Source: Orbilia blumenaviensis
Lineage: Eukaryota; Ascomycota; Orbiliomycetes; Orbiliales; Orbiliaceae
Assembly: GCA_036872755.1 (NCBI GenBank)
Contig: JAVHNS010000006.1
Coordinates: 682,001-746,000 of the forward strand
Direction of reading: 5' to 3'
DNA length: 64,000 nt
A program made the position numbers and the translations under genes. Below, in pieces: positions 1 to 12,104 of the stretch. The notes under the pieces are model-generated. The model saw only the letters and a program-made list of their open reading frames with translations, did not search any database and was not told where the DNA came from. Numbering within the stretch: position 1 is the stretch's first letter; every line of letters begins with the position of its first letter.

Positions 1-616
1 ATCTGATCGATGTTCCTGTATACTGTATTTGGGCGTAGGTTGGTACCTAGATCGGGTGCCTGTTTTTTTTGAGGGTTAGGACAGGGATGTTCCTTGGGGG
101 GGGGGGGGATGGGGGGGGACGAAGGAACGAGGCAAGATATAAAAGAAGTATTGATCGATCGATCGATCGTATGAGACATGAGGCATGCGTGCATGGTAAC
201 TCGGTACCTACCTAGGTACTTCAGTGGTTTGCCTAAGGGGATAATGTGTATTGTGCTGTAGACGATGACAGTGGGATTTTGGGGGATGGTGTGACGGGGT
301 GGTGTGGTGTGATTTGAGGAGGGAGGGGAGAGGATTGGGAGTCGTGGGATGATGGGTTTTATGATGGGTGGATGGATGGTGGGTTCAGCATTGCGTTTTT
401 GACTGTTTATTTGGGTATTTACCTAGTTATTTGGTTTGCTAAGCTACTGTGGTAGTAACTAGGTAGTTAGCATGAGGGGAAGTGGTAGTGGTGGTGGTAG
501 ACTATCGAGATATATACTTTCTCGGGTAGTGGGAATGGGGCTGGAGCGGGATGACATAATACAATCAAGGGGGGGGTTGTCAGGACCGGGTCAGGCCAGA
601 CAGACAGCCGAGCCTG

Positions 617-661
617 GTGTGCGTGTGCGTGTGTGTGTATGTGGATGTGGATGTGGATGTG
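617..661. repeat. GT / GGATGT microsatellite
   Basis: A GT-rich tract passes into tandem GGATGT hexamers. On the opposite strand it reads as His-codon-rich, so the open frame there is a repeat artefact. Confidence 0.8.
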
Positions 662-740
662 GGCGAGGCGGGTATGCAAAAGCGGGGCGACCGTTTTTTT
701 TGATTAGCGTTTGTTTGTCTGTTTGGGGTGAAGAAATTTG

Positions 741-808
741 TGGGTCGGGTCAGGTCAGGTCAGGTCAGGTCCAGGCTGGGTCGGGTCGGGTCATGTCAGG
801 TCAGGTCG
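741..808. repeat. GGTCA/GGTCG pentamer repeat
   Basis: About a dozen imperfect GGTCA and GGTCG pentamers in tandem, interrupted once by CCAGGCT. Simple satellite-like sequence. Confidence 0.8.
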
Positions 809-944
809 CGCGTTGTTTGCTGGAACAGCTGTTCCTTTTTTTTTTTTTTAATTTTGGTTTTCCTCTCTATTCCCATCTAACCTAACCTAACCATCATCGT
901 CACGACCACCATCACCACCACCACCAACCTCACCACTCCGGGCC

Positions 945-966
945 ATCTCTCTCTCTCTCTCTCTCT
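945..966 (+). repeat. CT dinucleotide run
   Basis: Uninterrupted CT repeat in the pyrimidine-rich leader or promoter region about 1.1 kb upstream of the first ATG. Confidence 0.8.
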
Positions 967-2037
967 CCTCCCTCCATCTCATCCTCATCATCTACCCATA
1001 ATTTGCCATCATAATCAAAGTCCATCCGAAGGCAGCTGGCTCATCAACCTCTCTCTTTCTCTCTTTCTCCGACTTCCGATCACGCTTCCCTAGAAATCTG
1101 TTTGCTAGGTGGTTTTTTTTTGGGAGGGTGCAAGAAGGCTCGTTGCATTGCACTATACACACACCGCGATTCCGCTAGTTTCCCGCCTTTGTGCCTTGCT
1201 GCGCAAAAAAAAAAAAAAAATACATCTTTATTCCTATAACCCCCGTGACTATTTTATCCTATATTGCTATCCTATCCTATTTGTCTTTTCAAATACACTC
1301 AATCAATCGTATCTATCGATTCTTTTGGTTTGTCTTGAAAAGCTTAGGATACTTACTTCCTACAAAGGAATCACACTCCCCTCCTCTTTCTTTGTTTAAA
1401 ACTCCTTTGAGTTTTATCATCATTGTCATCATAATACACAGGTACATCCTCCTCTTCTTTTTCCTCATCCTCATATCACCTTCAGGATTCTGTAGCTCTT
1501 CTTCTGCTGTAGCTGTAGCTTTCGCTGATTGAACTGCATACATCGTTTTTTCGGATTGGTATAGAGGTGAGACCCTTGTCACGTCTCTATCCATCCATTC
1601 CCCTTCTTCATCTTCATCATCTTCTTCTCTCTATCACGCCCCCGAAAGGTATCTAGACCGTGTCCTGCTGGGATAGATACATCTTTACATCTTTATCACA
1701 TACGCATATACACACGATCGTCTTTTTTCTCTTCTCCTGGTTTATCTTGTCCGTCTCGGATCCTTCTACTTTTTTTTTTTTATACTTGGATCAGATAAGA
1801 TAATAGTCGCGCATCGGCTTTCCAATTTCCTCTGCTTGAACGATCTGCGACGACGATCAATTCCGCCGCATTATTTATAATACTTGTTTTTCGAAACTTC
1901 CGACGTTCCTCCTTCTTTCTCTCTTCTTCTCCGACATTCAATTCCATCATCACCATCGCCATAAAACTGACAGGGTAGCCTCGCCCCCCCTTGAAGACGA
2001 TTACCCCGCCACCGATTTTACACCACAACAGCGAACA

Positions 2038-5000
2038 ATGGGGAAGTCGAAAAAGAAATCCTCGAAGCTCCCTCCGCCGGCAGTTGCAGCTCCCACAGCT
2101 ATAAAACGCGAACAAACACCCGATACACCAATGTCTACAACCTCCGCACACGCTACCGCCTCGATCAAGCCCGAATCGAGAACGGTATCACCGTCTCCGT
2201 CCCTTCACAATACCCTTACGATATCCGGTCCCAAGTTCGATTTCGATGGCGCGTTAATGCAGGAGGAACCAGAATTTGAGGAGGATTTCATCCCTGCTGA
2301 AGGTGAAGAGATTGATATGACGTCACTTGCTGTTCCTGCGCCTGCACCCGCTGAAGGGGAGAATCCGAATGGTGTTGGTAGTAGTAATAGTCAGAAGAGG
2401 GCAATGGAAGATGACGACAATAACATCGCTGCTGCGTTTGAAGACGGACCGATGAGGAAGAAGTCTCGCATGGACGATGGTGATGTCGAAACACCTATTT
2501 CTGCACCCGTGACACCTCTTAACGACGCGCTTCCGATTGATAAGTTACCGGTTCAGCTTTGGACTGAAATCTTCACATACGTTGGCCTACCGGCTATAGG
2601 GAAGCTGAGGGTCGTGTCGAAACGTTTTGTGGAGTTGCTCGATAAAGAACACATTTGGAGGAGGTGTAGGAAGATACATTGCCCTGATATGCCGAAACCG
2701 GCTTTTGGGATGAAAGAGTGGGATATGTGGAGGCTTGTCAGGGGCACTGGGTGTATGGTGTGTAATAACCTTGAAGGAAAGGTTAGAGGGCAGGAGGGGA
2801 TGAAGGTTTACTGGCAGTTTAAGATTAGGTGCTGCGAGCCGTGTTTTAAGGCGAATGTTGTTAAGGTTGGCCCCCCCCCCCCCCTTCTTTTGTCAGTATT
2901 GCTCTTTCTTGTTACCATTGCTAATGATGAGTTAGGAGGCGGATTTGATTGGGAAGGCAGACGAGAAAATTCCTGGGAATGTCATGAAGGAGTTGGCGTC
3001 TGCATTGCCTTATGGGTATGTGGACTCTAAGTTTGCTTGGGTCCCTACAACTATGCCGAATCCGCAGGATGTCGATAAGGTATACTGGGGCAAGGATATC
3101 AAGGAGATCAAATCCCGATACGACGAAGCTTTACAGATGGATGCCGCCGAGGAATGGCTTAAGGGGCTTGAAGGCGAAGGGCACGGTCATAAGGCTGACG
3201 CTGATCGGATGGAGAAGTGGGAAGTGAGGGTTATGCAGGGTAGTTCATATAACCCCTCTTTAGGGCCTCTACAACAGGTTTCGAGCCAGCAACACCAGCA
3301 GCATAAGAAGGCGGATAAGGGACAGGTAAATGGTGGTGGGAAGAGTAATGGGATTCCTGGTAGGGTTTCTAGAAACCTTTTATGTTTGCGTTTGTATGGG
3401 GAGGAGGAAAGTTATTAAGGTATGCTGACGATTGGTGTTTAGTTCTCGTGACTAGTGATAATCCACATCCGACCTTTCAGCCCCAGTCGATACCGACGTT
3501 TTACCAACGAAATCGACAGTTTGGTGATAGAAGCAATCAGGAGCTGGAGGATGTTAAGGCTCGTCGTAAGACGGAGATTGAAGCTCGATGTTTGAAGTTG
3601 AGCCCACCAATCCCTCCCGAGATTTTGGCACACTGTTCTGCCTTCCAGACAGCTATGAAAGTCGCACATCCACTGAATGAACAATCATGGAATGCGTTAC
3701 TGCCGAAACTAATGGAACAACGAGCTGGTGCTGAAGAATACGAGAAGCAAAGACAAGCTCAGAGAAAACAGCTTGAACAACAGCTTGAAGATCGTCGGCT
3801 GCTTGAGTCTCAGGAGCGTGACCAATGGGTTAAGAAGGAGAGACAGTGGGAAGAATCACAGACACCGGTTCGCGAGATGATTGCCAAGATCGCCGATGAA
3901 GAGATCAAGAATTGGCACGGTAAGGTGACGTTCGAATCTGCACCGTCTTTTGCTGCTGCTATCCTTACTACCGTTCGTACACGTTACTACGAACGGGGTG
4001 GCGTTCTAGAGACCTCACCTGTCTCTGATCCCGCTATATCCTCATCCTCCTCTGGTGCTTCTGGAAAAGTGCGACAGCTCGTCCTTGAAAACATGAAGTA
4101 TGTTTTTGATCACAAGGTGAAGCCGATGACAGACCCCTTTAGACGCGAGTTGTTTTATTGCAAGGCGTGCAAAGAGATTGCCGCGAACCCAGCCGTCGCT
4201 GCTGCCGCTTCTGGTGGGATCATTGTGCCACCCCCACCTCCGAAGCTGTACGGGTTCGAGGGCGTGATTCAACATTACGCTGCCAAGCATACAACCGACC
4301 TCAGCCTGGGAACGATTGTTGTCCATTGGCGAAGTCTGTGGCCTGAGGAAGCGCCGTTTGTCGTTGATCCGAACGAGATCAAGCGACTGATGATCCGCCC
4401 ACCCGGTGGCCATCATGGTCACCATCACCATCATCATCAACCGCATCATCATCAGGCTGTTGGGTTGCCACCTAATCCCGTCTTGATGAGACCTGGTCCT
4501 CCGGTTCCCGTTGCCGTCAGTGGTGTCCCTGTTCCTGGTGGCTACCCTTATTCTCATCCTCATCCTCATTCTCATTCTCATCCTCCTCCTCCTCATCAGC
4601 ACCAGCACCAACATCAGCCCCAGCCCCAGCCTCAGCATCAGCACCAACATGCCAGGCATCAGCTGCACCCGATACATCATGGACCACCGCAACCACAGCC
4701 TGCTGCTCCTGTTCCCCAGCCGGTAATGCAAGGATATGGCCGAGGCATGACATCTCATAGACCGGTCGCATATCCGGATCCTGGTTATCATCATACACCC
4801 CAACCTTCTGTTGTTGGCCATCATCCGCATACCCCCGTTGCGATGCCACCGGCACACCCACACCATGGACAGCACAGTCACCTGCCTCAATACCCTCCGC
4901 CATCGCCTTTGCCTGTTGCGGACCGTGTTCCTCAGCCTTATCCATCACAGCAGTATGGTGCACCATCGGGATACCCACATCATCAGCCTCAGCCGCAGCC

Positions 5001-6981
5001 ACAACTACCACCACAACAGCAAGCTCCTCCTCCTTCCCAGTATGGACTTTACGCCTCTGGATACCCACCAACACAGGCACATCCGCATTATGGCGGGTAT
5101 GAAGCTGCACCTGCACCTAGACAGCATGCGAATGTTTATCAGCAACCGCCAGTTCCTCAGCCGGATCCCTATGGAGAAGCTGCCAAGCGTGAGCTTGAGG
5201 CTGCACGTCAAGCGGAAGCTGCCGCCGCCTTGGCCGCAGAGAAGGACCGAAAGGACAAGATCCGGTATATTGCTAACTACGCGGAACAAATGTGGAAAAA
5301 CCTTGGGAGCATCAAAAATCTGGAACATTCTATCCGTGCGCTACAGACGATTCACGATACTGTCTCTGCTTTTAAGGAGAGGTATAATAAGGCCGACTTT
5401 CCGATCCAACTATTCCATGAGGCTATCCGGACGGAGATCGATGGTGCCATGAAGTTTTTGAAGCCAGGGAATATTAAGTTCGAGTGTAGGAGTTGCCCGA
5501 AGACATCTACGAGGACCTTTACATTGGCTTTGCTCTTTCAGCATTTTGAGAGTGTGCATGTTAGTCGACCGATGCTGGGGCCTAGTGCTGCTGAGAGTGG
5601 GGTTAAAGCGAAGAGGTTCGATTGGCTTGTGGATATGATTCGACTTCCTGCTGAGGAAGAGGTTGCGAGGTTGGCTGGGCGGCAAGGGGTTGATGTTAGG
5701 AGGATTGGTGCGGTGGAGAAGGTTTATCCTGGTGTGTTTGATAAGAAGGTTGAGGTTCAGACTGTTGCTCCTGTCGTTGTTCCTGCCGAGGCGGTGTCGA
5801 CTGGGCCTAAACATGCTAGCAAGGCGTCGATGTCCGCTGCTGAGGATTTCTTGAACAATCTGATCTCGCCGGCTGCAGCTCCAGAGCAAAACAAGAAAGA
5901 CAGTTTGAATGAGCAGGTTGATTTGAGGGATGTGGATAGGTCGGAGGCTACTAGTAGGACTCTTCAGAGTCAGTCTCGACAGCGGTCTCGTTCCAGGTCG
6001 CCGGTTTCGGTTGATAGTCGAGGCAGGTCACGATCACGCGGGCGTCGTGGGAGGGATTCTTATGACGATTACTACCATCGTCGGGGCGGCCCCATTGCGA
6101 GGGAGTACCCTGATGATGAGTATAGAAGATATCCCGAGGATGACAGCGTTTACTACCGACCACGACAGCCAGTTGCGAGGAGGGGAAGTCCTGGGCCATA
6201 CGGCTATGACCGGTTTCCGTCGCCGCCACCACCGGGGAGGGGGTATAGGATGTATCGGCCCACTTATGATGGGTCCGACGTCCCCCCACCGGCAAGGGAG
6301 AGGTACTCTGGACCGCCAGCGCCGTTGTCGCCACCGTCTGCTCGGGCAATGGCATCGGGACGAACGCCTGGGTCGCCGACTCCTGGGGCTGGTGGGGTCC
6401 CACCACCGGCCGGGGGTCTTGATTATGACGACCCATCGCCGCCGATTTCGGTCATCCCGGTTTCTGGGCATGCGCGGGACGCGAGGTATGCGGAGGATGT
6501 GGAGTACAGGAGGGCTTACCCTCCTCCTCCACATCCGCCTCATCCCGAGTACTACGATAGAATCGTAGAACGGGAGAGGTACGCACCTCCGCCCCACGCT
6601 TCCCAGCACCCGGGATACTACGACCGACCGCCGCACCCGCACCCACCACCACCAGGCCGATATTACGACGAGCCGGGATATGTCCGCCATGCTCCTCCCC
6701 AGTACTACTACGACGACTACGAGTACGAGCGAGGGCGTGCCCCACCACCATCCCATCCACCACCACCACATCACCCGGTCAGAGTCTACCGAGACGAGTA
6801 CGAGAGGTACTATGATCGGGAGCGAGACTTTGGGGGGTACCCACCGGAGGAGAGGGGTAGGGGGCGAAGCAGGAGCCCCATGGCGCGTGACCAGTGGGAG
6901 GATAGGGAGAGGAGGGGGTATTCAAGAGGAGGGGAAAGCCCCGGGAGGTTCAGAGGACGTGGAGCGGGCAGGAGTGCATAG
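2038..6981 (+). CDS. Large F-box protein with His/Pro/Gln-rich centre and RS/RG-rich tail
   Basis: Three exons: 2038-2865, 2936-3359 and 3443-6981, giving 1596 aa. Intron 1 (70 nt) contains a long C run and a CTAAT branch site; intron 2 (83 nt) has a CTGAC branch site. The F-box spans about residues 168-212 (LPVQLWTEIF then HIWRRC), followed by a zinc-knuckle-like pair, C239-x2-C242 and C266-x2-C269. The N-terminus has a basic start (MGKSKKKSSK) and two psi-K-x-E sumoylation-type motifs (IKRE, IKPE). A charged coiled-coil-like stretch follows around exon 3's start, then His, Gln and Pro repeats from about 4380 to 5060, a second globular segment (about 5200-5760) with a C-x2-C pair, and an Arg/Ser/Tyr/Pro-rich tail. 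By family it would be an SCF-type substrate receptor or a nuclear scaffold; the substrate is unknown. The same frame stays open for 108 codons after the TAG (see next entry). Confidence 0.85.
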
Positions 6982-7308
6982 GATGCTACTCCTGACCCGG
7001 ATCACGGAGCCCAGGAGGCAGAGGACGTGGAGATGAGGGGTGTTTTCATCCCGTATCAAAAGGGAGGGACGGAGGTGGGGAGCGACTTCGGGAACGATCT
7101 CGATGTCGAGTATGACCTGTTGATCACCCCACAGGATGGCGGTGTGGAGGGGGAGGATCAGCAGCCTTATTACCAGGGGGTAGTGGGAGAGGAGGAGGAG
7201 GATCCCGCGGCCAGTTGGGCGAGAACTGAGGTGGTGTTTGAGGAGAGGTTTGGGATGCCCTGGTATGAGATGCTGAGTCCTGGGTGGCGGCGGTTCTTTG
7301 GGGTGTAG
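6982..7308 (+). other. In-frame 108-codon extension behind the TAG of the large F-box gene
   Basis: The frame of the upstream gene resumes directly after TAG (6979-6981) and stays open to TAG at 7306-7308. The translation is acidic and protein-like, ending FEERFGMPWYEMLSPGWR plus a few residues. It has an ATG at 7033, but no obvious separate promoter. Three explanations fit. One is an intron skipping the stop: a weak GTGGAG donor at 6959, a CTGAC branch at 6992-6996 and acceptor CAG at 7021, phase 1 throughout, 63 nt. The others are stop readthrough or a nonsense change. A 14-nt direct repeat (CAGAGGACGTGGAG) lies on both sides of the stop at 6951 and 7019. I favour this being the true C-terminus of the same protein. 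Confidence 0.55.
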
Positions 7309-9799
7309 GGGGGGTCTTTCTCTGCTTTTTTTTTTTTTTTTTTCGGCATCCGAACGTCTTCGTTACTCCCTCGCCATCTTCTGAGGGGGTGCGGAGGATG
7401 TGGATGGTTTTTACGTTTTGTAATATTCTTTTTTCTCTATACGCATTTTTTAATTGTTCTTTTTTTTTAGATCATGGTGGCTTTTTTCCCCGCCCTGCAT
7501 GGAATGGTGCTTTTTTTTTTACGGTTTTCTTCTGCCCCAATATTTTTGTGCAAGCCGAAGAAGAGGAAGAAAAAGTAATGAATGTCGTTTCTGTCTTGTT
7601 TTGTTTTACAAAAACTGAGGTTTTTATTGCTGATGGTGTTCTACCGTGCATATACGCACCTGCATTGCGTGTTTTTTCGTCGAGGGTTTCCCGCCGCTCA
7701 AGTCCTTCTCCTGCTTCTTTTCTTTATGATGGTTAGCTTTCTGTTTTTTTTCTTTTTAGTTTTTTTAAGACTTTTAATATGATGACGGATAGAATTATGA
7801 GAATATGATATCTTTTTTATCGGGAAGGTTATATTTAATTAGTCTCGAATCCGCATACGTGACGTTGCTTCTGGGGGGGGGGGTTCCGGAAGATGCAAGT
7901 GCCAGCAAGTGTATGCTATAACTTTCTGCAGGAGATAGATAGATAGATGTTAGTGAAGGCGTTATAACGTTAGTTTGCGTGATTAAAAGATTTTAAAATC
8001 AGTTATTAATATTTATATGGTGAAAGCAAGCAGGCCTAGCGGTATCAGATGGATCCCTCCCTGACTAGTTCGCGTTAACGTGTTCGAAGTTTTAGGGCTG
8101 GCTTCTGTTGGACCGTTGACGTTAGAACTATGCATGAATATTCTCATAAAGCTGTACGTGTGGGACTTGGGGTATGGATTTTGGTATATAAATATATTGC
8201 AGCGGGTGCGCTTGGTACGGATTCAGAGGGGGGTATCATGTTATAATTACATGGGAAAAGCCCTATGGTAGATTGCACTTATCTTTCTTTTTTTCTCTAA
8301 GGGCTTGGATGGGAGGATGTTTTAATATTTGCGGTACATACAGACTCCATCGTGTTTCCTAGAGTCGCGTTCCTGTTTCCGATTAAATTGCTAATGTTGT
8401 TGGTCCTTTTCTGTATCTTATCTATTGAATTGATTATCGCTGGAAATTTAAAACCGGTACATAGTGTAAAAGTAAGCCTTAATATTCGATACTACGAGAC
8501 TACCTTAGTGTAGGTTTGATTGGGCTGGCGCATACATATAACATGCGTGTCTTGGTGAATACATCGTTGTGCCTCGAGTACCAAGGTTATCTTCGAATCT
8601 GTGGCGCTTCGATAAATCAATTGCGCCGTTATTGCCATGTCTAGTAATGAAGTTTATATATCTATAGAAATATATGGGCAAATTTCGGCCACCTACTACC
8701 ACTAATTATTCAGTTACAAGAGATACTTAGCTGACTACAGACTTGGAAAAGAGAGATCCTGCCATGTGGTCTGCGAAGTGGCCCAGCTATACCCTATATT
8801 TTCACACATAACGGAGCACACGAATTCTCTGGCCATTAACAAATAGCTAGTTTCTTACGTTTTTATTTTCTTGAAAGGTTATACTTATAGTAGTACTAGT
8901 ACTGTCTCTTGTTTTTTCGTAGCAGAAATTGTCACAGCTCAATTATAGCCAACACTATCGACAAAAAAAAAAAATTATAGTTTTATATTGATACCGACCG
9001 TAATAGTTCGTATAAATCTGATGTTGATAAACACTCGCGCTTATATTTGTCTTAAGTTATAATTCCCCTGCTCTGGTGGAGTTTTTCTTTCACAAGGTAT
9101 CTAGTCTTTTCGGCTTGGTATCCCCACATCTATATCAGTATATTATATTACGACACCACGACAATTAATACGTTAATATTAATACAGCCGCGTGATATAG
9201 GTTAACACACGTTCTAGAACTTCCCTAACTACCAGCCGTGAGTTTAAGTTGGTTAGCTTGGGTTTATAGCTATAGCCGATACACTTCTGACACAATCCTG
9301 GTTCGTTTTATGATTCATGATCCAAGGATCCAACAATTCAACCTCCAAACTGCCGTTCTCTGATTGATAGTTAGACCGTGATCCCGGGCCGACTTCCAAA
9401 ACCCACAAAAAATACCCCTCTCACGTCAAAATATCCTCTTATTCGCCGGAGAACACACATCTGGTTCCTATCTTTGAGTCCTTACAACTTCAGAGTTTTG
9501 TTTTTCAGAATCGAATGGTCAGGTACTGGCGTTACTAACTAACTAACTAACCGCGTGCCCACATTGCAGCTTACATATTTCCGGAAATAGACGGATACAC
9601 AAAAAGACCAAACTCCCTCGTGTAACGTCAAAAGGCAAACGGGGATCTTATCAAATTACAGTTCAATTGATTGAGCACGCGGTTGCACGCCTACTCGGTT
9701 ACCAGGCAACACCATTTACCCACATAATCAAACACCAAAAGCCGTCCAGCCAAAAATTACAGAAATTTATCAGATTATAGGCTATCTGGACAACTGACA
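7309..9799. other. Intergenic region, T-rich 3' flank then AT-rich DNA
   Basis: No supported gene. 7309-7790 is T-rich with T runs and probably holds the 3' UTR of the upstream gene. The rest is AT-rich, with stops in all frames and a short GATA run near 7935-7947. The last 300 bases should contain the promoter of the gene at 9800; no specific element was identified. Confidence 0.6.
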
Positions 9800-11917
9800 A
9801 TGGATCCAGCGACACCCCGTATCTTACAGATGCTCCCGGTAGATATTCTTTCATATCTTATTGAGCAGGTTTGTGCAAGTCTGGTCCTTTTAAACCCCCA
9901 TCTTATGCATCTCCGCTCTCTTAGTAAATAATCCAACAATGTCAACACAAAACCCTGCTGACAGATATTTACCACGGTAGATAATCGATGACACAGGATC
10001 CCTAAAAGCCCTCTCGCAAACCAACCGTGCCTTCCAACTTCTAGCCCTTCCCAAGCTCAGTTCACATACTGTAATTCTCGACCTCTCAACCGGTCTGCGT
10101 GGTGAACACCTTCTAGACCCAGTCTTCCGCCTCATATCCGACTTCAACAATAACCGTAACTTCCGTATCCCCGGTCTCGTCAGAGTATTAGAATTAAGAG
10201 ACCAATGGCCCGAAAAGGCTGCCAGAGCCTGTAGTTTTGAAAGAGCCAGTGAAGAGTTTGTGGATGCGCTTTATACCTTTTTGGGGAAATGTACGGGACT
10301 TAGAAAGTTTTTGAGGGATGGGTATGAGCATCATATGCTTAAGACGACGGATTTGGTCGGTAAAGTGCTTGAGTTACCGAGACTTAGGGTTCTGTGCCTT
10401 AAGATCCATCAGGATAAAGAGTGGGTGTTCAATGAAACCCCGAGGTTTGAGGAGTATGAGTGTTACGAAACACTCTCCAAGGAAACTGGAGAGCGGGGGC
10501 TGAAATGTCTATCAGTCGCTATGCCGATGTCTCTGGATCGTCCGTGGTGGGGTGAAGCCTGGGAGCTTTGTCGTAAAATACTGATTGATAACAAACATAC
10601 CTTGAAGCATCTCTACTTCGACGGACCGGATCTTGAACAAATCGTTAACGGGATGGACGCAAACTCGCTGGCAGAGATGCGGTTATCAACTCTTCGTTTT
10701 CGACTCTCGTTTGATCCCTCAAAGTTCTGCGCTGTACTCGGATTAACCCAAAGGGTGGATAAGAGTTCGAAACATACACTTGAAACAAATGACGCAGTCA
10801 CTGGTCTTCGTCGGTTAGAACTCCACGACACCGCCCGCCGCACCTATAACTATAACATCTCATCATCCGAAATGCTACCATACATGAACACTCCCAACCT
10901 GAAGCGAGCCCAACTGTTCAGCCCCGCCGGCGACATGAGAGCTAATTCTGCACGACAAGCGCGCAGGGCTGAGAATATGATCTCAACTCACCTTTCCGCG
11001 TGCCGGAAGCTAGAGTTTGTGGAGTTGGGGCCTTGGGAGAATCAGGCCAAGTTGGAGGATAAACTGGAATTTTTGTCGCAGTCGCATGCGGATAGTGTTA
11101 GGACTTTGACGATGACTCGGGTTGCGTTGGATTTGTGTTATAAGCCTTATTCGAGACCGGGTCCTATCGCTGGGTTCTCGGGTTTGAGGAGGTTGGAGAT
11201 TTTGCAGGATCGTATATCGTTCTTTGTAAGTACCTTACATACACTTACCCTTTCTCAAGTTCATACTCGCTGTACAAAAAAGAAAAAGGAATTCCTCTGA
11301 CAATGAAAATAAAACAGTGGTCCGTCGAATCCCTCTGGAAAGTAATAAAAACCCGTAACACCATCTCCGAAGTGCGCATCATAATGCGCCAACCCGCGGG
11401 TAGAACCCACCACCGACTCTTCAGTCCTTCGATCGGTAGCTACATCTCTCTCCCCCGAAGAATCCTAACCCCGATCTACTCCACCGCATTCTACCTCCAC
11501 AACCGTCGTAAGGGCATAGATACGGGAAATTGCACCGCTCAAAGCGGGGAACTATTCCCTTCAACCAGAGTTATGACTTCATACCGTCAGATGCTCGGAG
11601 ACGCGGATTCGGATTTGTTACTTATAAATACTTACCTGAGTCACATGTTGCATGTGAAAAGGTTGGGGCAGGAACAGGAGCTGTTCCCGCAGCCGCAGGA
11701 TGTGTTTGGGTCTAAGGCGCAGAATGAGGTCACGGCGTTTTCGGCGTTTATTAGTGGCTTGCCGAAGTGTTTGAGACTGTTTGAGTTGGAGTATAAACTG
11801 CCGGTTGGAGGGGTCAGGGGATCGTCTGAGACGGTGCGAAGGAATGGCGATGTGTGGAGGATGGTGCGTGGGGAGTGGCTTCATGAGGAGGTGTCGACGG
11901 ATTTGTTGCCGTGGTAG
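9800..11917 (+). CDS. F-box / leucine-rich protein
   Basis: Three exons: 9800-9868, 9981-11225 and 11318-11917, giving 637 aa. Both introns are phase 0. Intron 1 (112 nt) runs GTTTGT to GGTAG with a CTGAC branch; intron 2 (92 nt) runs GTAAGT to ACAG with CTCTGAC. The F-box begins QMLPVDILSYLIEQ, is split by intron 1 and continues IIDDTGSLKALSQTNRAF. The remaining roughly 580 residues have a leucine-rich, repeat-like pattern (for example LRVLELRD, LRRLELHD, LRRLEILQD), the layout of fungal FBXL-type substrate receptors that bind Skp1 of an SCF ubiquitin ligase. The start is the first ATG before the F-box. No specific substrate can be named. It is the first member of the F-box run that continues to about 31 kb, and its tail converges on the minus-strand gene ending at 12105. 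Confidence 0.9.
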
Positions 11918-12104
11918 ATATTTATATTGGCAGGGCCAATTGTTATAGTAATATGCACGGGTGTAAAATATAATTTTGTTTAAATAATCGATTTACAGGC
12001 TTTGAGAAAGTTCATTAGTGCTATGTTCACGAACCTCTCTACGGTAAATATTTGCTTTTGGATTCGTGTGGAAGCTTTTATATTACATATGTATCTATAA
12101 TGGA

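Larger units (their letters stand above)
1..2037. other. Microsatellite-rich upstream region of the first gene
   Basis: No convincing gene seen. The stretch is dominated by simple sequence: G runs near 98-118, (GATC)n at 153-169, GT/GGATGT repeats at 617-661, GGTCA/GGTCG pentamers at 741-808, three CTAAC-type units near 877-892, a CT run at 945-966 and A16 at 1205-1220. From about 1000 to 2037 the plus strand is pyrimidine-rich, which is common in fungal promoters and 5' leaders and suits a long leader for the gene starting at 2038. Short open frames here run through the repeats and have no protein-like composition. Confidence 0.7.

Noticed and set aside
877..892. CTAACC-type repeat resembling telomere sequence
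   Set aside because: The unit is a pentamer (CTAAC), only three copies, not the CCCTAA hexamer of ascomycete telomeres; it belongs to the surrounding microsatellites.
4042..6774. Several long minus-strand frames (200-280 codons) opposite the large F-box gene
   Set aside because: They are shadows of the His/Pro/Gln- and Arg-rich repeats; their Met/Arg/Val-rich translations have no independent features.
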